A stretch of 24,454 bases of DNA from Clostridiales bacterium UBA3680 (GCA_002372875.1 DFJD01000116.1:1-24454); one strand, 5' to 3'. Positions 7,710 through 16,227 are shown, numbered from the stretch's first letter. The notes: a model not told the origin generated them from the letters alone. A program made the numbers and translations.

Positions 7710-8663
7710 TTATTCATAGCGACCTCTAAGCTTTGAAAGGTCATCGTTCATATCTGCATAAGCATCTCTGAAAGCGGATATTTTTGCAGACAAGTCACCG
7801 CTTTCCTTTATGTCGGAAAAAGATCTTACGGTCATTCTTGCCTTATTAAGATAATCTCTTATAATATTTGCGGCACCCGAATACTTTTTGTTGTTATCAT
7901 AGGTGGAATCAAAGCCTCTGTAGGCACTTTCAAGAGAAGAATGGGCACTTTTTGCCGCACTTACAAATCTTTCTTCCTCGGGTGTTTTGACCATGGAATC
8001 CCATGTTTCATACATTTTGTCTATAGCGGCTTTTTTAAATCTTGCACAGTTATCAAAATCACCGAGAGTATACGATTTTGCGCTTTTTGCAAGGTCATCC
8101 GTTACTTTTTTGAATATATTTTTATTAACACCGTCCACAGGGCTCATATTGGGATCCCTTTTTGTTGTGGTTTCCGTTGTCTCTTTGGTTGTGGATTCCG
8201 TTGTGGACTCCGTGGTGGTTTGTGTCGTTATAGAATCATCCGAGATGTTTACATTTCTGCTTGCATCGTTCCAGCTTATTTCAAGCTTGAAAGCTTCGGC
8301 AACCGTTCTGACGGGTATATATGTACTTCCGTCGATTATAAGGGGTGCATTTTCGGTATATTTCTCTTCGTCGTTTACATGATACTCTTTATTGTTTATC
8401 CAAAGCTTTACTACGATGTCGTTTTTTTCGGCAGTAATGCATTTGTTTTCGTTATCCCAGGAATATTCGGCTTCGAGAGCATCAAACAATATTCGAAACG
8501 GTACATAGGTGACGTTGTTGATTATCACAGGTGCCTTATCCCCCTCAACGGCAGCCTCATTTACGCTAAGCGTTACCGGCGATACATCATCGGCACATAC
8601 TACGCCTGCCGATGCGGCAATAAATGCGGAACAAATTAAAGCAAAAAAAGTGTTTTTTTTCAA
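7710..8663 (-). CDS. secreted protein with copper-amine-oxidase-N-like stalk domain
   Basis: The likely start is TTG at 8663, because AAGGGGGT sits 7 bases upstream and the signal peptide (LKKNTFFALICSAF...VCA) begins exactly there; a frame-open ATG at 8705 lacks these. The 317-aa product has a signal peptide cut near VCA-DD, then two copies of the short beta motif of the copper amine oxidase N-terminal domain (PVIINNVTYVPFRILFDAL and APLIIDGSTYIPVRTVAEAF), about residues 45-140. A Thr/Glu-rich linker (TTTESTTESTTKETTE) leads to a helical domain of about 120 residues that I do not recognise. The stalk domain is common in surface proteins of Clostridia and does not itself imply copper or oxidase activity. 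It has its own promoter (8696-8724). The linker resembles those of cellulosomal surface proteins. Confidence 0.85.
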   Translation of the reverse strand: MKKNTFFALICSAFIAASAGVVCADDVSPVTLSVNEAAVEGDKAPVIINNVTYVPFRILFDALEAEYSWDNENKCITAEKNDIVVKLWINNKEYHVNDEEKYTENAPLIIDGSTYIPVRTVAEAFKLEISWNDASRNVNISDDSITTQTTTESTTESTTKETTETTTKRDPNMSPVDGVNKNIFKKVTDDLAKSAKSYTLGDFDNCARFKKAAIDKMYETWDSMVKTPEEERFVSAAKSAHSSLESAYRGFDSTYDNNKKYSGAANIIRDYLNKARMTVRSFSDIKESGDLSAKISAFRDAYADMNDDLSKLRGRYE

Positions 8664-8695
8664 AAAGATTACCCCCTTAAAATATTTCGAAACAT

Positions 8696-8724
8696 ATTTT
8701 AACACAATACTCTTTTTTTTACAA
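8696..8724 (-). promoter_or_regulatory. sigma-A promoter of the stalk-domain gene
   Basis: On the minus strand, -35 TTGTAA (8719-8724) and -10 TAAAAT (8696-8701) with a 17-base spacer, about 30 bases before the TTG start at 8663. Confidence 0.6.
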
Positions 8725-8751
8725 TGACATATTGATTACATTTTTTGCAAC

Positions 8752-8785
8752 AATAAACCGCGGAGCATCAGCCCCGCGGTTTATT
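8752..8785 (-). terminator. hairpin terminator of the cohesin-dockerin gene
   Basis: A perfect 12-bp stem AATAAACCGCGG / CCGCGGTTTATT with a 10-base loop, starting 8 bases after the stop codon at 8793. The stem end itself supplies the short T-rich tail (TTTATTGTTG) on the minus strand. Confidence 0.75.
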
Positions 8786-8792
8786 ATCGTTA

Positions 8793-9629
8793 TTATTTGC
8801 CGAAAGATGAGATAGCACCTGCAAAGTACTTGGAACACATTACATAATCGGCTCTGTTTAATGTACCGTCCTGGTTAACATCGGAGTTACCCTCGTTGAT
8901 CGTAACGTTCTGTCCGGAGAAATACTTGGATAAGAGAACATAATCGGCTCTGTTTACAATTCCGTCTCCGTTTGCATCACCTAATAGTATCGCACTACCC
9001 GAAACGCTTACCTTAGAAGAAGCAACCGTTGTTACGGGAGTAACTTTTGCTATTGCAGCATCGTTTGATACAGCTTCAAAGTTGTCGCCAACGACCGAAA
9101 CGCTTATATCGGACTCACCTGTTGCAACACCCTTGAATGTCATTGTGAAAAGCTTTCCGTTGTCGGTATAGCTTTGAAGATTGTTATCTACGTTAACGTT
9201 TGGATCGATATAGTAAGCGATCTTGATGCTTCCTAACTGTGCACAGGAAAGTGTGCCGTCAGCAGTGGGAAAATCTGTGTTTCCTGCTGCGGGAACATAG
9301 CTTATCTGAGAATTGATGATGTCTGCGTTTGATGCGTAGTAATCAACTCCGCCTACATTTAATTTGATATCACCGTCTGCTGCGGAAACAGGAACAACAA
9401 CCGCGGGATTGTAGTTAACGAAAAGTGTGTAGTTGTTAAAACCTTTGTTTGCATCGTTATCCGAAATTACGAAATCAACATCAAAGGTCTCCCCACCCTT
9501 TACCTCTGTGGCTGTTGTTGTTGCCGATAAGGTAATGCTGTCTGCCGCAAAAGCGGAAACAGAGAGGCATGTAAATACCGCAGCTGCGGATAAGACCGCG
9601 GAAACGGCACGCTTAAAAAAAGTTTTCAT
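8793..9629 (-). CDS. secreted cohesin-like plus dockerin protein
   Basis: A 278-aa secreted protein. Residues 1-29 are a signal peptide ending AFA-AD. Residues about 31-205 form a beta-rich, cohesin/carbohydrate-binding-like domain: it opens SITLSATTTATEVKGGETFDV, like the start of cohesins and related secreted beta-sandwich modules. Residues 215-272 are a type I dockerin with two calcium loops, D218-x-N220-x-D222 and D250-x-N252-x-D254, each followed by the recognition helix RADYVxxSKYF. Carrying both binding partners, it could be a small adaptor in a cellulosome-like complex, but the domain might be a non-binding beta sandwich; cohesin identity is moderate, dockerin identity strong. It has its own consensus promoter and terminator, with GGAGG before the ATG. 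Confidence 0.88.
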   Translation of the reverse strand: MKTFFKRAVSAVLSAAAVFTCLSVSAFAADSITLSATTTATEVKGGETFDVDFVISDNDANKGFNNYTLFVNYNPAVVVPVSAADGDIKLNVGGVDYYASNADIINSQISYVPAAGNTDFPTADGTLSCAQLGSIKIAYYIDPNVNVDNNLQSYTDNGKLFTMTFKGVATGESDISVSVVGDNFEAVSNDAAIAKVTPVTTVASSKVSVSGSAILLGDANGDGIVNRADYVLLSKYFSGQNVTINEGNSDVNQDGTLNRADYVMCSKYFAGAISSFGK

Positions 9630-9669
9630 TTTGAGTTATCCTCCTTATTCAAAATTTAATGTTAGCATT

Positions 9670-9698
9670 ATTGTAATATTTTTTTTTGTGATTGTCAA
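9670..9698 (-). promoter_or_regulatory. sigma-A promoter of the cohesin-dockerin gene
   Basis: On the minus strand, TTGACA (9693-9698), a 17-base spacer and TACAAT (9670-9675), about 40 bases before the ATG at 9629. The near-consensus match suggests strong expression. Confidence 0.75.
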
Positions 9699-9739
9699 TG
9701 TTATTTTTATTAGAATAGAGCGTTTTTTTTAATGAATTG

Positions 9740-10621
9740 TTAATAATTTATTATTGCCTTTGTGTCATCTTCGTAAAGAATTGTTACGTTTGTAACTTCG
9801 GCTCTGACAGCTTTTTTCTCGGAAGAATCGGTCTCAATGGAGAAAGTCTCGCCCTTTGCTATGGGGGGAGTTTCCTTGTATTCGTTTGTGCCGTATTCCG
9901 CACTCACTTTTGTGAGCATATCTCCGTCTTTATCGTAAAGCTTTGCGGAGGCATAGGCTGTTTTTATGGCAACATCGTGGTTATTTGTAAGGGTAAAAAC
10001 TACCTTTGATCCCTCTTCACCCTCGGTAAGGTCCACAGCTGCGCTTACCTTGCTTGCATCGTGTATTTGAGCACCGTCGGCATAGGTGTCGTTAGATATT
10101 ATAACATTCTTTTCCACTTTTTTGTTAAGATCGACAACGGCAGTCGCTCCATCGGTATAGCCAACGGTGATCGTCTTTACAACGCAGTATTTTTCCGAAT
10201 AATCCTCCTGACACAGTATACCCATGTCTTGAGCATCATCTTTTACTATTTGTGCGGCTGTAAGCACTTTTTCCTCACCTAAGGGATTGTCTGCGGCATC
10301 ATACATCTGAGCCGTTAAAGAAACGGATTTAACATCCCCTTTGTCGTAATTGTTTGTAAAACGACAATATAAAGTGGGCTTTTGTGAGGGTATCTCACTG
10401 TCGATATATTTATACTTCATAGAATAACTGAAAACAACGTCTCCCACCACGGCAGGGTCGGTTATTGCATCGGTAGCTGTATTCGAAGTATCCTCCGACG
10501 GCTCTTCATAAAAGCCTTCGTCAGAGCCGAAATCTTCAAAATCATCATTGGATGAACCGCTTGAGCATCCTGCTCCGAAACAGAGTACCGCAAGAGACAG
10601 TAAAGCAAGTTTTTTCTTCAT
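9740..10621 (-). CDS. lipoprotein of unknown function
   Basis: A 293-aa protein with a classic lipoprotein signal (MKKKLALLSLAVLCFGAGC; lipobox Gly-Ala-Gly-Cys, lipidated C19), a Ser/Asp/Glu-rich linker (20-50), and then two related beta-rich halves of about 110 residues. Each half opens with a similar phrase: YCRFTNNYDKGDVKSVSLTAQMYDAADNPL and FTLTNNHDVAIKTAYASAKLYDKDGDML. This suggests an internally duplicated, FxLYD-like immunoglobulin fold, which is common in Firmicute surface lipoproteins. It is the third gene of a likely operon behind the PL9 lyase and the Bax-inhibitor-like protein, 13 bases after the latter, with AAGGAGG before the ATG. It may be an accessory surface protein; no enzyme motif is seen. 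Confidence 0.85.
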   Translation of the reverse strand: MKKKLALLSLAVLCFGAGCSSGSSNDDFEDFGSDEGFYEEPSEDTSNTATDAITDPAVVGDVVFSYSMKYKYIDSEIPSQKPTLYCRFTNNYDKGDVKSVSLTAQMYDAADNPLGEEKVLTAAQIVKDDAQDMGILCQEDYSEKYCVVKTITVGYTDGATAVVDLNKKVEKNVIISNDTYADGAQIHDASKVSAAVDLTEGEEGSKVVFTLTNNHDVAIKTAYASAKLYDKDGDMLTKVSAEYGTNEYKETPPIAKGETFSIETDSSEKKAVRAEVTNVTILYEDDTKAIINY

Positions 10622-10634
10622 TGAAATTTCCTCC

Positions 10635-11363
10635 TTATCTTCTTTTACCGAATAATCTTAAAAGTCTTAAGAAAAGATTTATAAAGTCAAGGTAAAATTC
10701 TATTGCACCGTAAAGTCCGAGCGTATAAACGGAAAGCCCTGTTTGAGATACGCAAAGGAGCTTTATCTTCTGCATATCGTATGCGATTATTCCCAGAAAA
10801 AGTATAACCGCAAATATGGATATGCCCACATCCAAAAGGGATGATTTAAACAAAAGCATATTAACAAGTGATACGATGATCACGGATATTAGACCCATAA
10901 AAAAGAGTCTTGAATATCTTGTAAGGTCTGTTTTTGTGGTATATCCGAATATTGCCATGACCGCAAATACCACAGCCGTCACAAAAAATATGCTTACTAT
11001 GGACTCGCCGGTGTAAATAACAAGTATAGATGAAAATATTATACCGTTTATCACGGAATATAAAGTGAAAAGTATTGCCGACGGTATAAGGTTGTTTTTT
11101 CGTATCAGAGCACCGCAAACAGTCACAATTATTATGTCTGCGACCGCCAGCGCAAGGTATATGGGAGGATTTGTCAAAAGAATGGCAAAAAATCCCGTTT
11201 TAACTGTTATAAGAGCTGTATTTGCCGTTAAAAGCAAGGCAATAAACATAAACAAAAAAGAATAGTTAAGAACCATGCTCAGTTTCTGTTGATACTCCGA
11301 TACGGAGATATTAAGTTCGGCAATGCTCTCGTTTCTTTTAAATTCGTTTTCACCGAAAGCCAT
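10635..11363 (-). CDS. Bax inhibitor-1/YccA family membrane protein
   Basis: A 242-aa integral membrane protein with about seven hydrophobic helices. Family signatures are FGYTTKTDLTRYSRLFFMGL (about 145-164), the segment ending LFLGIIAYDMQKIK (about 189-202) and the C-terminal LYGAIEFYLDFINLFLRLLR. BI-1 family proteins (TMBIM; YbhL and YccA in bacteria) act as pH-sensitive calcium leak channels or modulate membrane proteases; the cellular role in Clostridia is unknown. The ATG begins 2 bases after the PL9 lyase stop, with AAAGGAG inside the end of that gene, so the two should be translationally coupled. The Asp pair of the calcium-leak members (C-terminal half) is only partly evident here. 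Confidence 0.9.
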   Translation of the reverse strand: MAFGENEFKRNESIAELNISVSEYQQKLSMVLNYSFLFMFIALLLTANTALITVKTGFFAILLTNPPIYLALAVADIIIVTVCGALIRKNNLIPSAILFTLYSVINGIIFSSILVIYTGESIVSIFFVTAVVFAVMAIFGYTTKTDLTRYSRLFFMGLISVIIVSLVNMLLFKSSLLDVGISIFAVILFLGIIAYDMQKIKLLCVSQTGLSVYTLGLYGAIEFYLDFINLFLRLLRLFGKRR

Positions 11364-11365
11364 TT

Positions 11366-13009
11366 TTACTCTCCTTTAACTATGTCAAAAATGCTGTCAA
11401 AGCTTACAACACCGTTTATGATATCTTTTTGGCAATTAGCTTTTATCTGTCCGAAAACCTTGTCAACTTCGGCTCTTATAGCTTCTTGCTGCTCGGGCGT
11501 AGGCTCCTTTGTTGTAATGTTATCAGGCAGAACATCGGGATTCTTTCCGTTGAATGAATAGTTGTTCGAGCTGGAGAGAACCACCATTTCCGCGGGAGTA
11601 ACTCCTCTTATTTTGCACTTTAAAATATAGTTGGAGTTAGCATCCTCGGCATCTTGTCCCTTTTTGCCGTCATATCCGTTGTCATAGCCTATGGTATTGT
11701 GAATATCTATTCTACATTTGGAATTGTTCATATCAAAGCCTTTTTGTCCGTTTTCAAAGGCTATGCAATTCTCTACATATCTGTACTGTTCGGGATTTGA
11801 ATATTCCGAACCGAATTTGAAACCGTTGGGATTTCCGCCCCAGTTGTCATAATTTATGGTGCTTGATTTTATTTTCGAGCCCAAAAGTGAGATGGTCACA
11901 TCCGGCCAAGTTTCCTGTGTGTACTCGTGATTATTGTACTTTTCGAGGAAATCGGGCACCTGAGCTATGGCAGCTTGAATGTAGAGCATTCTTTCATCGG
12001 GAGGCAGTCCTCTTTGATAGTCGTCCCAACAGGTGAAGGTGTCAAGATCTCCGTTATGCCAGCACAGACAATCTATATAAGAAATATTATACACTCCGTT
12101 GTGTTGAGCTTGATCGTAACTGTCCCAACCATCGTCACCGTTTTCCCATGCACGACAGGAAAAGCAGTTGTTACCGTCGCCCGCACCGAGTTTTATTGAA
12201 AAACCATCGGCATCTGCACCGTATCTCGGACAAAGGTCACAGTTTCTGTATGAGTCAACGCCTATAAAGGTGTTGTCGTGTCCGCCCTCGGTAACGGAAA
12301 TACCGGAGTTGTTGTTGTAATTGAAGGTACAGTTTTCGAATATACAGTTACCGGCGGTCTTTCCCTTTATTCTTGTGCCGCAGTCACCTGCGTTGGTAAC
12401 TATGAGGTTTTTAAAGTTGTAGTAGGATCCGCTTATCATAAGTCCCGTGCCGCTTGAACCTCTTGATGTAAGAGAATCTCTGTGTTTGTAAAAATCAAGC
12501 TTGGGTGACGTGCCGTCGGCCTTGGTAATGCCTATAAACGATATGTTGGCATTTTGAGAGGAAAGCTTTATCTGTTCTGTGGGATATATATCCTCTGTTA
12601 TGTATATCGCCCTGTCAGCTGATGAGGTGCCGAGTGTCTCTATGGCGTTTTTCAGTTCTTCATAACTTGAAACTGTGAGGGTTTGCGTAAAGTCCTCGGG
12701 CACATGCTCAAAGCCTTCGGGAAGCTCCGAAGGAATATCGGGCTTATTAAGCTTTGTTACGCCGTCAAGTACATGGCTGAATATAAGAGAAGCGTCTTTT
12801 GCCGTTATTTCTCCGTCTGCGTCGGTATCCGCAAAAAGATCGCCCATATCTCCCAGGTCAAAATCCTTTTCGAGCGTTTTTTGCAGTACATAGGTGCTGT
12901 CGGTTGCACTTACAAGTCCGTCAGAGTTAACATCCCCCGCCTGACGGGCATAAACTGTGCTTACGGTCAATGCTGTAGCAAGCAGCATTGAAAAAACTTT
13001 TTTCTTCAT
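11366..13009 (-). CDS. dockerin-bearing PL9-family pectate lyase
   Basis: Pectate lyases cleave polygalacturonan by beta-elimination. The 547-aa secreted protein has a signal peptide (1-22), an N-terminal type I dockerin (about 24-85; loops DVNSDGLVSATD and DTDADGEITAKD), a linker, and a right-handed beta-helix (about 110-480). PL9 hallmarks are RYGADADGFSIKLGAGDGN (262-280; D266, D268) and ENGDDGWD (289-296; calcium ligands D292, D293, D296), followed by NGFKFG with K398 in the position of the catalytic lysine of Pel9A. The enzyme should dock to a cellulosomal scaffoldin or surface cohesin and act outside the cell. GGGAGG precedes the ATG, and a consensus promoter lies 100 bases upstream. 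It heads a likely operon with the two genes that follow. Confidence 0.9.
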   Translation of the reverse strand: MKKKVFSMLLATALTVSTVYARQAGDVNSDGLVSATDSTYVLQKTLEKDFDLGDMGDLFADTDADGEITAKDASLIFSHVLDGVTKLNKPDIPSELPEGFEHVPEDFTQTLTVSSYEELKNAIETLGTSSADRAIYITEDIYPTEQIKLSSQNANISFIGITKADGTSPKLDFYKHRDSLTSRGSSGTGLMISGSYYNFKNLIVTNAGDCGTRIKGKTAGNCIFENCTFNYNNNSGISVTEGGHDNTFIGVDSYRNCDLCPRYGADADGFSIKLGAGDGNNCFSCRAWENGDDGWDSYDQAQHNGVYNISYIDCLCWHNGDLDTFTCWDDYQRGLPPDERMLYIQAAIAQVPDFLEKYNNHEYTQETWPDVTISLLGSKIKSSTINYDNWGGNPNGFKFGSEYSNPEQYRYVENCIAFENGQKGFDMNNSKCRIDIHNTIGYDNGYDGKKGQDAEDANSNYILKCKIRGVTPAEMVVLSSSNNYSFNGKNPDVLPDNITTKEPTPEQQEAIRAEVDKVFGQIKANCQKDIINGVVSFDSIFDIVKGE

Positions 13010-13107
13010 TTTTTTCCTCCCTTTTACTTTTTACGCACACACGCCGATCTCAACAGCATACGGCGAACGGTGCGATGAGTGTTTTTCTTGAATTCTTCAC
13101 GTATAAT

Positions 13108-13136
13108 ATTATAAATTTTAATAATGTTACTGTCAA
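13108..13136 (-). promoter_or_regulatory. consensus sigma-A promoter of the pectate lyase operon
   Basis: On the minus strand, perfect TTGACA (13131-13136) and TATAAT (13108-13113) with a 17-base spacer. The expected start near 13100 leaves a 5' leader of about 90 bases, which holds a short CGCCG/CGGCG hairpin (about 13036-13062). No recognised riboswitch is visible. Confidence 0.85.
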
Positions 13137-13159
13137 GTTATATTTTGGGTAAAATAGCC

Positions 13160-13188
13160 TTGCCAACCACCGATAAATAGTTTATAAT
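13160..13188 (+). promoter_or_regulatory. sigma-A promoter of the DUF218-hslO-acpS-nnrD operon
   Basis: TTGCCA (13160-13165), a 17-base spacer and TATAAT (13183-13188), 35 bases upstream of the first ATG. It is divergent from the pectate lyase promoter, with 23 bases between the two -35 boxes. Confidence 0.8.
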
Positions 13189-13208
13189 TAATCAGTGTTT
13201 ACTTAAAG
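13188..13208. repeat. single MITE-end-like sequence
   Basis: The reverse complement reads CTTTAAGTAAACACTGATTAA; its last 19 bases match the left end of the MITE at 18185 at 17 positions. No partner end is visible nearby. It lies across the predicted transcription start of the downstream operon. It may be a relic of a MITE that left one end behind, or chance. Confidence 0.4.
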
Positions 13209-13223
13209 AAAGCGGAGATGAAA

Positions 13224-13934
13224 ATGTTTTTTGATGTTTTGGGCGGACTTTTCGTTATATATGCCCTGATACTATACATATTCAACCCGAGTAATCTGGC
13301 GGATCATTTTATACTGTTTACGGGTTTAATAATACTCATTTTGCATCATTTGCCACACAACAAGCTTACATTTTTTGTAAAGGGAGCTGTTGCAACGGGA
13401 TATGTTTTTTTGTTTATAGTGCTTCTTTTCATACTTACGGGGGTTCGTGAAAATGTTACCTATAATGAATCGGTGCTTGTTGTTTTGGGCTGTCAGGTAA
13501 GAGGAGACAGGCCGTCGGCTTATTTATGGGAGAGAATAAAGAAGGCCGAAAATTATGCAAAAAGAAATCCTTCCTGCATTATAATAGCGTCAGGAGGACA
13601 GGGAAAAGATGAAATAAAATCCGAGGCGAGGGCAATAAAGGATGAACTTGTGAAAATGGGTATAGAGCCCGAAAGAATACTTCTTGAAGAACGGTCCGCA
13701 ACTACCGAAGAAAACTTTCGCTTTTCAAAGGAAATTGCCGATAAAACTTTAAACGAAGGATATACGCTTGCCTATGTTACAAACGACTTTCATTGCTACA
13801 GGGCAGGGCTCATAGCAAGAAAATGCGGAACAGAAGCGACATCTCTTCCTGCACATTCACCCTATATAGGTGTTGTGCCCAATTTTACAAGAGAGGTTAT
13901 GGCACTTGTCCATTTTTGGATCTTCGGAAAATAA
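13224..13934 (+). CDS. YdcF/SanA-like DUF218 membrane protein
   Basis: A 236-aa protein with three hydrophobic N-terminal helices (about 3-20, 28-43, 53-73) and a DUF218 domain (about 81-236). Family motifs are VLVVLGCQVRGDRPSAYLWERI (85-106), IIASGGQGKDEIKSEA (120-135), LLEERSATTEEN (153-164) and TNDFHCYRA (186-194). The family includes ElyC/SanA, linked to envelope integrity and lipid-carrier metabolism in E. coli, and YdcF; the substrate here is unknown. The ATG at 13224 is preferred over 13218 because GGAG then lies 7 bases upstream rather than one. It is first in a co-directional seven-gene run. Confidence 0.88.
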   Translation: MFFDVLGGLFVIYALILYIFNPSNLADHFILFTGLIILILHHLPHNKLTFFVKGAVATGYVFLFIVLLFILTGVRENVTYNESVLVVLGCQVRGDRPSAYLWERIKKAENYAKRNPSCIIIASGGQGKDEIKSEARAIKDELVKMGIEPERILLEERSATTEENFRFSKEIADKTLNEGYTLAYVTNDFHCYRAGLIARKCGTEATSLPAHSPYIGVVPNFTREVMALVHFWIFGK

Positions 13935-13945
13935 AGGAGAAAACT

Positions 13946-14602
13946 ATGACGGAAAAAGAGGTAATGCAAAACAGCTTTTTTGAACAGCTTGAAGCACAAA
14001 GGGAAACCGACCCTATGATCGGAGTTAAAACAGGGGCCGATGAAATATTTCAAAGACTTATTCTTGCTTTAAAAGACGGGGAAAACAAGGTAAATGTGGA
14101 CCTTCTTTTGCAAATGGCAAGCGGACTTGCAGGTGTTGCCTGCCAATATATAGGAAAGCAATATGCAAGCGCCAGAACAAAGCAAATAGACGGTAAAGAG
14201 TATGTATACGGTGCGGAGATAGATAATTTTCTTCTCTACAACGAATACAGTGTGTACGGAATGATGGCGGGCATATTCAAAAAACTTCATCCCGATAAAA
14301 ATGTGCCGTTGCCAGACGGAGTGCTTAACAATTTAAAAAAGAATTCCACGACCGAAGGCTATGCCGTAAAAGATCTTGAAAATCCTTCGCAATACATTAC
14401 AGGATACTGCCTTATGTATAAAAAATTCGAACCGATAATAGCCAAGTTTTGCAAGGATGATGACGAGATACCCATTCTCTATGCACTTGTTCTTCAAAAA
14501 TGTATCAATACGGCGGATAAGGCGATCTCGTATGAATACTGGTTTGAATTTTGCCTTGAAAATGCCATTTATTCAAGCAGACAGCATTTAGAGGAGCTAT
14601 AA
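13946..14602 (+). CDS. conserved-looking soluble protein of unknown function
   Basis: A 218-aa protein with no signal peptide, no membrane helix and no motif I recognise. It is mixed alpha/beta by composition, with an acidic N-terminus (MTEKEVMQNSFFEQLEAQRE) and several aromatic residues (YGAEIDNFLLYNEYSVYG, about 88-105; ISYEYWFEFCLENAIYSS, about 193-210). The open frame extends 51 codons upstream into the DUF218 gene, but AAAGGAG 5 bases before the ATG at 13946 fixes the start. It sits 11 bases after the DUF218 gene, and its stop codon abuts the ATG of the methyltransferase, so co-translation with both is expected. Function unknown. Confidence 0.8.
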   Translation: MTEKEVMQNSFFEQLEAQRETDPMIGVKTGADEIFQRLILALKDGENKVNVDLLLQMASGLAGVACQYIGKQYASARTKQIDGKEYVYGAEIDNFLLYNEYSVYGMMAGIFKKLHPDKNVPLPDGVLNNLKKNSTTEGYAVKDLENPSQYITGYCLMYKKFEPIIAKFCKDDDEIPILYALVLQKCINTADKAISYEYWFEFCLENAIYSSRQHLEEL

Positions 14603-15361
14603 ATGAACGAATATACAGCATTTGCATCACTTTATGATACATTCATGGAAGATGTGCCCTACGAAAAATGGTATGAAGAAATAAAGGGTTTCTTCAAAAC
14701 CTTCAAAAAACCGAATATAACCGGTAAGATAGCGGAGCTTGGGTGCGGCACGGGAAATATGACAAGACTTTTAAAAAAAGACGGTACAAATGTCATAGGT
14801 GTCGACATTTCACCGGAAATGCTGACTGTTGCAAAGAAAAAGACCGATGAAGAAGGACTTGACGTTCTTTACGTAATGCAGGATTTCAGAGAATTGGAGC
14901 TTGGAGAAAAAGTTGATGCAATAGTTTCGGTATGTGATTGTATGAATTATGTTACCGAATACTCCGAATTGAAAGAGGTATTTAAAAGGGTAGCAAACAG
15001 TCTTGTTTCGGGAGGGCTTTTTATATTTGATGTAAATACCCTTCATAAATTCAGAGATGTGCTTTCCGATAATTCCTATTCTCAAACAACCGAAAACAGT
15101 GCCTGTACATGGGAAAACTTTTTTGACGAACAGACTCGGATAAACGAATACTATACCAATTTTTTTGTTCTTGATGAAAAAACGGGACAGTATATAAGAA
15201 ACGAGGAGTTTCATTACGAAAGAGGCTATACCGTGGAAGAAATAAAAAAGGCACTTGAAGATTTTGAGATACTCGGCATTTACGACGAAAAAGACTTTTC
15301 GGAGGGTGATGAAAATGCCGAAAGATTATTTTTTGTGGCAAGGGAGAATAAAAATGAGTGA
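14603..15361 (+). CDS. class I SAM-dependent methyltransferase
   Basis: A 252-aa cytosolic Rossmann-fold methyltransferase. Motif I is KIAELGCGTGNMTRLL (42-57), the acidic end of beta 2 is VIGVDIS (64-70), followed by PEMLTVAKKK, and motif IV is AIVSVCDCMNYV (about 106-117). The substrate cannot be told from sequence; small-molecule and tRNA methylases share this architecture. The ATG follows the previous stop directly, with GAGGAG 6 bases upstream. The stop codon overlaps the start of hslO. Similar MTases lie next to hslO in several clostridial genomes by my recollection, which would suggest conserved co-expression. Confidence 0.9.
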   Translation: MNEYTAFASLYDTFMEDVPYEKWYEEIKGFFKTFKKPNITGKIAELGCGTGNMTRLLKKDGTNVIGVDISPEMLTVAKKKTDEEGLDVLYVMQDFRELELGEKVDAIVSVCDCMNYVTEYSELKEVFKRVANSLVSGGLFIFDVNTLHKFRDVLSDNSYSQTTENSACTWENFFDEQTRINEYYTNFFVLDEKTGQYIRNEEFHYERGYTVEEIKKALEDFEILGIYDEKDFSEGDENAERLFFVARENKNE

Positions 15362-16226
15362 TACTGTATTAAGAGCTACCGCAGGCGGAGATTCCGTAAG
15401 AATTTTTGTCGCAAACACATCAAACACCGTAAACGAGGCGTTTAAAAGACATCGAACCTCACCGGTTGTTTCCGCAGCTTTGGGAAGAACAATAACAGCT
15501 ACGGCAATTATGGGAACTATGCTTAAAAATGACAGTGACATCGTTACCGCAACCGTAAAGGGAGACGGACCTATAGGAAGTATGACCGTGACTGCCGATG
15601 CAAAGGGAAATGTAAAAGGGTATGCCGCAAATGCTTGGGTAGAGCTTCCCCTTCGTGAGAACGGGAAGCTTGCCGTATCGGATGCGGTAGGCTGCGGAAC
15701 TTTAACTGTAATAAAAGACTTGGGACTTAAGGAACCTTATGTGGGACAAATAAATCTTATAAGCGGAGAAATTGCCGAAGATTTTACGTATTATTTTGCT
15801 CAAAGTGAGCAAACACCATCAGCTGTGGCGTTGGGTGTTCTTGTTGACAGAGATTATTCGATAAAATGTGCGGGCGGTTTTATCCTGCAAATAATGCCCG
15901 AGGCCGATGAGGCTATAATATCCGCTTTGGAAGCGAAAATAGCAAGTATTACCTCTGTTACTGCAATGTTTGAAAAGGGCATGACAAACGCTCAGATCCT
16001 TAACGAGATAGCAGGAGATTTTTCTCCGAAAATACTTGACGAAATACCGATCAGGTTTTATTGCAACTGCTCAAAAGAAAGAGTTGAAAAAGCGCTGATA
16101 GCCGTAGGCAGAGAGGAACTTGAGGATATACTCCAAAAGGAAGGACAGGCGGATCTGCATTGTCATTTCTGTAACACGGACTATCACTTCGACAGAGAAG
16201 ATCTTTTAAGGTTATTGGGAAACTGA
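15354..16226 (+). CDS. hslO: redox-regulated chaperone Hsp33
   Basis: Hsp33 is a zinc-held chaperone that is switched on by oxidation of its cysteines and protects unfolding proteins in the cytosol. The frame is open from 15255, but the true start is the ATG at 15354: AAGGGAG precedes it and the family N-terminus (DTVLRATAGGDSVRIFVA) follows. The 290-aa protein has the substrate-binding core (about 1-180) and the redox switch with C237-x-C239 and C270-x2-C273, all four cysteines present. The ATG lies inside the last codons of the methyltransferase gene, 8 bases of overlap. Confidence 0.95.
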   Translation: MSDTVLRATAGGDSVRIFVANTSNTVNEAFKRHRTSPVVSAALGRTITATAIMGTMLKNDSDIVTATVKGDGPIGSMTVTADAKGNVKGYAANAWVELPLRENGKLAVSDAVGCGTLTVIKDLGLKEPYVGQINLISGEIAEDFTYYFAQSEQTPSAVALGVLVDRDYSIKCAGGFILQIMPEADEAIISALEAKIASITSVTAMFEKGMTNAQILNEIAGDFSPKILDEIPIRFYCNCSKERVEKALIAVGREELEDILQKEGQADLHCHFCNTDYHFDREDLLRLLGN

Positions 16227-16227
16227 T

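Noticed and set aside
7941..8639. 232-codon plus-strand open frame antisense to the stalk-domain gene
   Set aside because: Cys- and Phe-rich with no ribosome site; the opposite frame has signal peptide, known domain and promoter.
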